NCBI GenBank assembly: GCA_023251285.1
Contig: JAHEZB010000011.1
Span: 1-8,841 of the forward strand
Source: Chitinophagaceae bacterium
GTDB taxonomy: Bacteria; Bacteroidota; Bacteroidia; Chitinophagales; Chitinophagaceae
DNA: 8,841 bases
Reading direction: 5' to 3'
In this document: one piece after another, positions 7,004 to 8,841 of the stretch
Numbering within the stretch: the first letter of the stretch is position 1
Layout of the letters: the number at the start of each line of letters is the position of its first letter
Notes under the pieces: generated by a model
Told to the model about the DNA's origin: nothing
Databases searched by the model: none
What the model saw: the letters and a program-made list of their open reading frames with translations, nothing else
Position numbers and translations under genes: made by a program

Positions 7004-8590
7004 ATGTTCATTACCCTTAAAACAAAAATCTGGCTCACGGTTCTGAGTATTGTTTTAATGTTTACCTTTTTTACGCTTTATTATTTTCCTGCGCAACAAA
7101 AAAAGCTGTTAATCAAAAACTACAGCGATGAAGTTCAAAACCTTGCAAATACAGTTGCTTTGGGAGTCAGGATTGCGATAACCGAGCAAAACTTCCAGGG
7201 CGTTCAAACAGCGATGGAATTTGTAAAAGACGATCCAAGATTGAAGTTTGTGAGCATGCTTGAAAATGATACTACCTGGAATAACGATCATACCAATTAT
7301 AAAGTCAACTCTACTGTTTTTAAAACATTTCCCGAAAATCAACACCCTAAAGTGACGATTGAATCTTCAGATTCACTCATCGTAAAACGCGCTCCGTTTG
7401 TTACATCCGTTATGTCTGGTTCGGTCATGCTTGCTTTTACAACAAAGGAGATTGCTGAAAGTCAAAAAAAGATCCGCGTCACTTCGCTGGTAGTCAGTGG
7501 TATTGTTTTATTGATTGGTATCCTGATTGGTTATTTGCTCGCGCGAACCATTTCAGTGCCGGTAAGGGCTTTGCGCAATGCTGCAAACAGGGTGGGAAAA
7601 GGTGACCTGAAACAACGCATTGAAAAAACAGGTAATGATGAAATTGGAGAATTAGGTCGGGCCTTTAATAAAATGATCGACGACCTTTTGCTGACAAGAC
7701 AGGAACTGGATGAATCAAACATTTCGCTGTCTCAAGCAAACAATAGTTTGAATACCACTTTAAACGAATTAAAAGCTGCGCAGGCGCAATTGATCCAATC
7801 AGAAAAATTAGCATCATTAGGCGAACTCACCGCCGGCATTGCTCATGAGATACAAAATCCATTAAACTTCGTTAATAATTTCGCAGAGGTAAATGCCGAA
7901 TTGATTGAAGAACTGAGGCCTGAATGCCAAAAGCCAGAAGCAGAAAGAGATGCGCAAACCATAGATGAGATATTGACTGATATTAAGACAAATGCAGAAA
8001 AGATCAACTATCATGGTAAACGTGCAGATGCAATTGTAAAAGGAATGTTGCAACATTCACGTACAAGTTCAGGGCAAAAAGAGCCAACGGATATCAATGC
8101 GCTTGCAGATGAATATTTGCGTTTAAGTTATCACGGTTTGAGAGCGAAGGACAAATCCTTCAATGCCGCAATGAAGACAGATCTTGATCAAAGCATCGGT
8201 AAAATAAATATCATTTCCCAGGATATTGGAAGAGTTTTACTCAATCTGTTCAATAATGCTTTTTATGCCGTAAACGAAAAACAGAAAGAGCAGCGTAAAG
8301 AGGTGACACCTTTTCAAAAGGTGTCACCTCTTTATGAACCAACCGTTTCGCTCACAACAAGGAAACTTGAAAATCGTGTAAGCATCACCGTTAGTGATAA
8401 TGGCAATGGTATTCCGGTAAAAATATCAGATAAAATTTTCCAACCTTTTTTTACTACAAAACCAACCGGTGAAGGAACAGGATTGGGCCTCAGCTTGAGT
8501 TACGACATCATCAAAGCGCATGGAGGAGAAATAAAAGTGGAAAGTAAGGAAGGGGAAGGAACCACATTTATGATTCAGATACCATTATAA
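7004..8590 (+). CDS. HAMP-domain sensor histidine kinase with a palindrome-derived insert
   Basis: Inner-membrane sensor kinase of 528 residues. TM1 spans about 8-28 and a periplasmic sensing region about 30-157 (Cache-like by size and helix-first layout; not certain). TM2 covers about 159-181, HAMP about 181-232 ([32 protein letters not shown]), and a coiled linker 232-268. The HisKA domain carries phospho-acceptor H281 in [12 protein letters not shown]. The ATPase domain shows the N box [10 protein letters not shown] (414-423), G1 DNGNGIP (465-471), F box FQPFFTTKP (479-487) and G2 [12 protein letters not shown] (489-500). All catalytic boxes are intact, so it should be active. There is no receiver domain and no regulator gene in the window. 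Residues about 431-444 are encoded by a perfect 39-bp palindrome in the loop after the N box, probably an in-frame insertion. It lies 85 nt after the PstS-like gene on the same strand, so it probably belongs to that operon and may sense the same solute. Confidence 0.93.
   Translation: MFITLKTKIWLTVLSIVLMFTFFTLYYFPAQQKKLLIKNYSDEVQNLANTVALGVRIAITEQNFQGVQTAMEFVKDDPRLKFVSMLENDTTWNNDHTNYKVNSTVFKTFPENQHPKVTIESSDSLIVKRAPFVTSVMSGSVMLAFTTKEIAESQKKIRVTSLVVSGIVLLIGILIGYLLARTISVPVRALRNAANRVGKGDLKQRIEKTGNDEIGELGRAFNKMIDDLLLTRQELDESNISLSQANNSLNTTLNELKAAQAQLIQSEKLASLGELTAGIAHEIQNPLNFVNNFAEVNAELIEELRPECQKPEAERDAQTIDEILTDIKTNAEKINYHGKRADAIVKGMLQHSRTSSGQKEPTDINALADEYLRLSYHGLRAKDKSFNAAMKTDLDQSIGKINIISQDIGRVLLNLFNNAFYAVNEKQKEQRKEVTPFQKVSPLYEPTVSLTTRKLENRVSITVSDNGNGIPVKISDKIFQPFFTTKPTGEGTGLGLSLSYDIIKAHGGEIKVESKEGEGTTFMIQIPL
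8296..8334. repeat. Perfect 39-bp palindrome inside the kinase gene
   Basis: Two 19-nt arms, taaagaggtgacacctttt and its exact reverse complement, surround a single c at 8315. Each arm itself contains a small palindrome, aggtgacacct (8301-8311) and aggtgtcacct (8319-8329), with complementary centre bases. The repeat is read in frame without stops and encodes roughly [14 protein letters not shown] (431-444). This construction fits a small REP-like palindromic element lodged in a permissive loop; the mobile origin is inference. Confidence 0.9.
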
Positions 8591-8693
8591 AATGAGACAC
8601 AACTGAATTTATTGCCAGCTGCGTTGACGCCTCGGACGATGGCTATTAAAAAAAAACGGCTGCCGAAAATAAAAATGCCTATTATTTCTTTGT
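8591..8693. other. Convergent intergenic gap after the kinase gene
   Basis: About 100 bases lie between the 3' ends of the kinase gene and the thioredoxin-reductase-like gene. No plus-strand terminator is clear: small inverted pairs such as gcgt/acgc at 8622-8631 are not followed by T-runs on the plus strand. Confidence 0.5.
8648..8665 (-). terminator. Weak candidate terminator for the thioredoxin-reductase-like gene
   Basis: Read on the minus strand, the short palindrome cggcagccg (8665-8657) is followed directly by nine Ts (8656-8648), about 30 nt after the stop codon of the minus-strand gene. The stem is only 3-4 bp, well below a strong intrinsic terminator, so this is tentative. Confidence 0.3.
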
Positions 8694-8841
8694 TTATATT
8701 TCCGCCAGATATTTATGTACAAAGCTTATCGCCATAGAACCTTCACCCACCGCAGAGGCCACACGATTCATAGCCCCTCCCCGCACATCTCCTGCCGCAA
8801 AAATTCCGGTGCAGCTTGTTTCCAATAAATAAGGATCACGG
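8694..8841 (-). CDS. Thioredoxin-reductase-like FAD/NAD(P)-dependent oxidoreductase, C-terminal fragment
   Basis: Partial gene; only the last 48 codons and the stop (8694-8696) are in the window, and the rest lies beyond the right edge. The readable tail begins RDPYLLETSCTGIFAAGDVR and continues GGAMNRVASAVGEGSMAI, then SFVHKYLAEI. The T-x-x-x-GIFAAGDVR stretch is the second FAD-contacting motif of TrxB-like flavoproteins, and RVASAVGEGSMAI-x-x-x-H-x-YL is their usual C-terminal helix. RVASAVGEGS is especially like the thioredoxin-reductase-type proteins that also occur fused to cyclic-nucleotide-binding or regulatory domains (recalled, not checked). The CxxC redox site, if present, would be off the window, so true thioredoxin reductase activity cannot be judged. 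It converges on the kinase gene and is unrelated to that operon. Confidence 0.9.
   Translation of the reverse strand, partial: RDPYLLETSCTGIFAAGDVRGGAMNRVASAVGEGSMAISFVHKYLAEI

Noticed and set aside
8296..8334. Terminator or attachment site inside the kinase gene
   Set aside because: It lies within an intact conserved reading frame with no integrase nearby, so a palindromic insert is the better reading.

Overview
The window looks like chromosomal DNA of a member of the Bacteroidota, probably a Chitinophagaceae-like (Chitinophagales) organism. That placement is an inference from four things: moderately AT-rich coding sequence, little Shine-Dalgarno signal, promoter-like boxes of the Bacteroidetes type (TTG, about 19 nt, then TAnnTTTG-like), and protein sequences typical of that phylum, such as the histidine kinase ending in [14 protein letters not shown] and the Pta with a BioD-like N-terminus. 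No tRNA, rRNA, CRISPR array or transposase gene was seen.

Layout. (1) 56-3442, plus strand: pta and ackA, the two-step acetyl-CoA / acetyl phosphate / acetate pathway, probably one transcription unit. The 90-bp gap between them holds three short palindromes. (2) 3443-3622: a convergent intergenic gap with a degenerate repeat copy. (3) 3623-5044, minus strand: an unrecognised secreted protein, possibly beta-propeller-like. (4) 5045-5425: a divergent intergenic region with candidate promoters for both sides and a second copy of the degenerate repeat. (5) 5426-8590, plus strand: an apparent operon of an outer-membrane porin-like barrel, a very small PstS-like periplasmic binding protein and a HAMP-type sensor histidine kinase. 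(6) 8694-8841, minus strand: the C-terminal end of a thioredoxin-reductase-like flavoprotein that runs off the window.

How the genes may work together. Pta and AckA convert acetyl-CoA to acetate with ATP production, or run in reverse. The porin, mini binding protein and kinase look like an envelope sensing module: the barrel admits a small, perhaps anionic, solute, the periplasmic protein binds it, and the membrane kinase reports it. No response regulator is in the window, so the output is unknown.

The most unusual DNA feature is a perfect 39-bp palindrome lying in frame inside the kinase gene, in the loop after the N box. Its construction (two small palindromes facing each other with complementary centre bases) resembles the paired palindromes between pta and ackA. 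This suggests a family of small palindromic elements in this genome, one of which has entered a coding sequence. A tandem octamer repeat between the binding-protein and kinase genes, and a degenerate ~34-bp direct repeat flanking the minus-strand gene, add to a picture of repeat-rich intergenic DNA.
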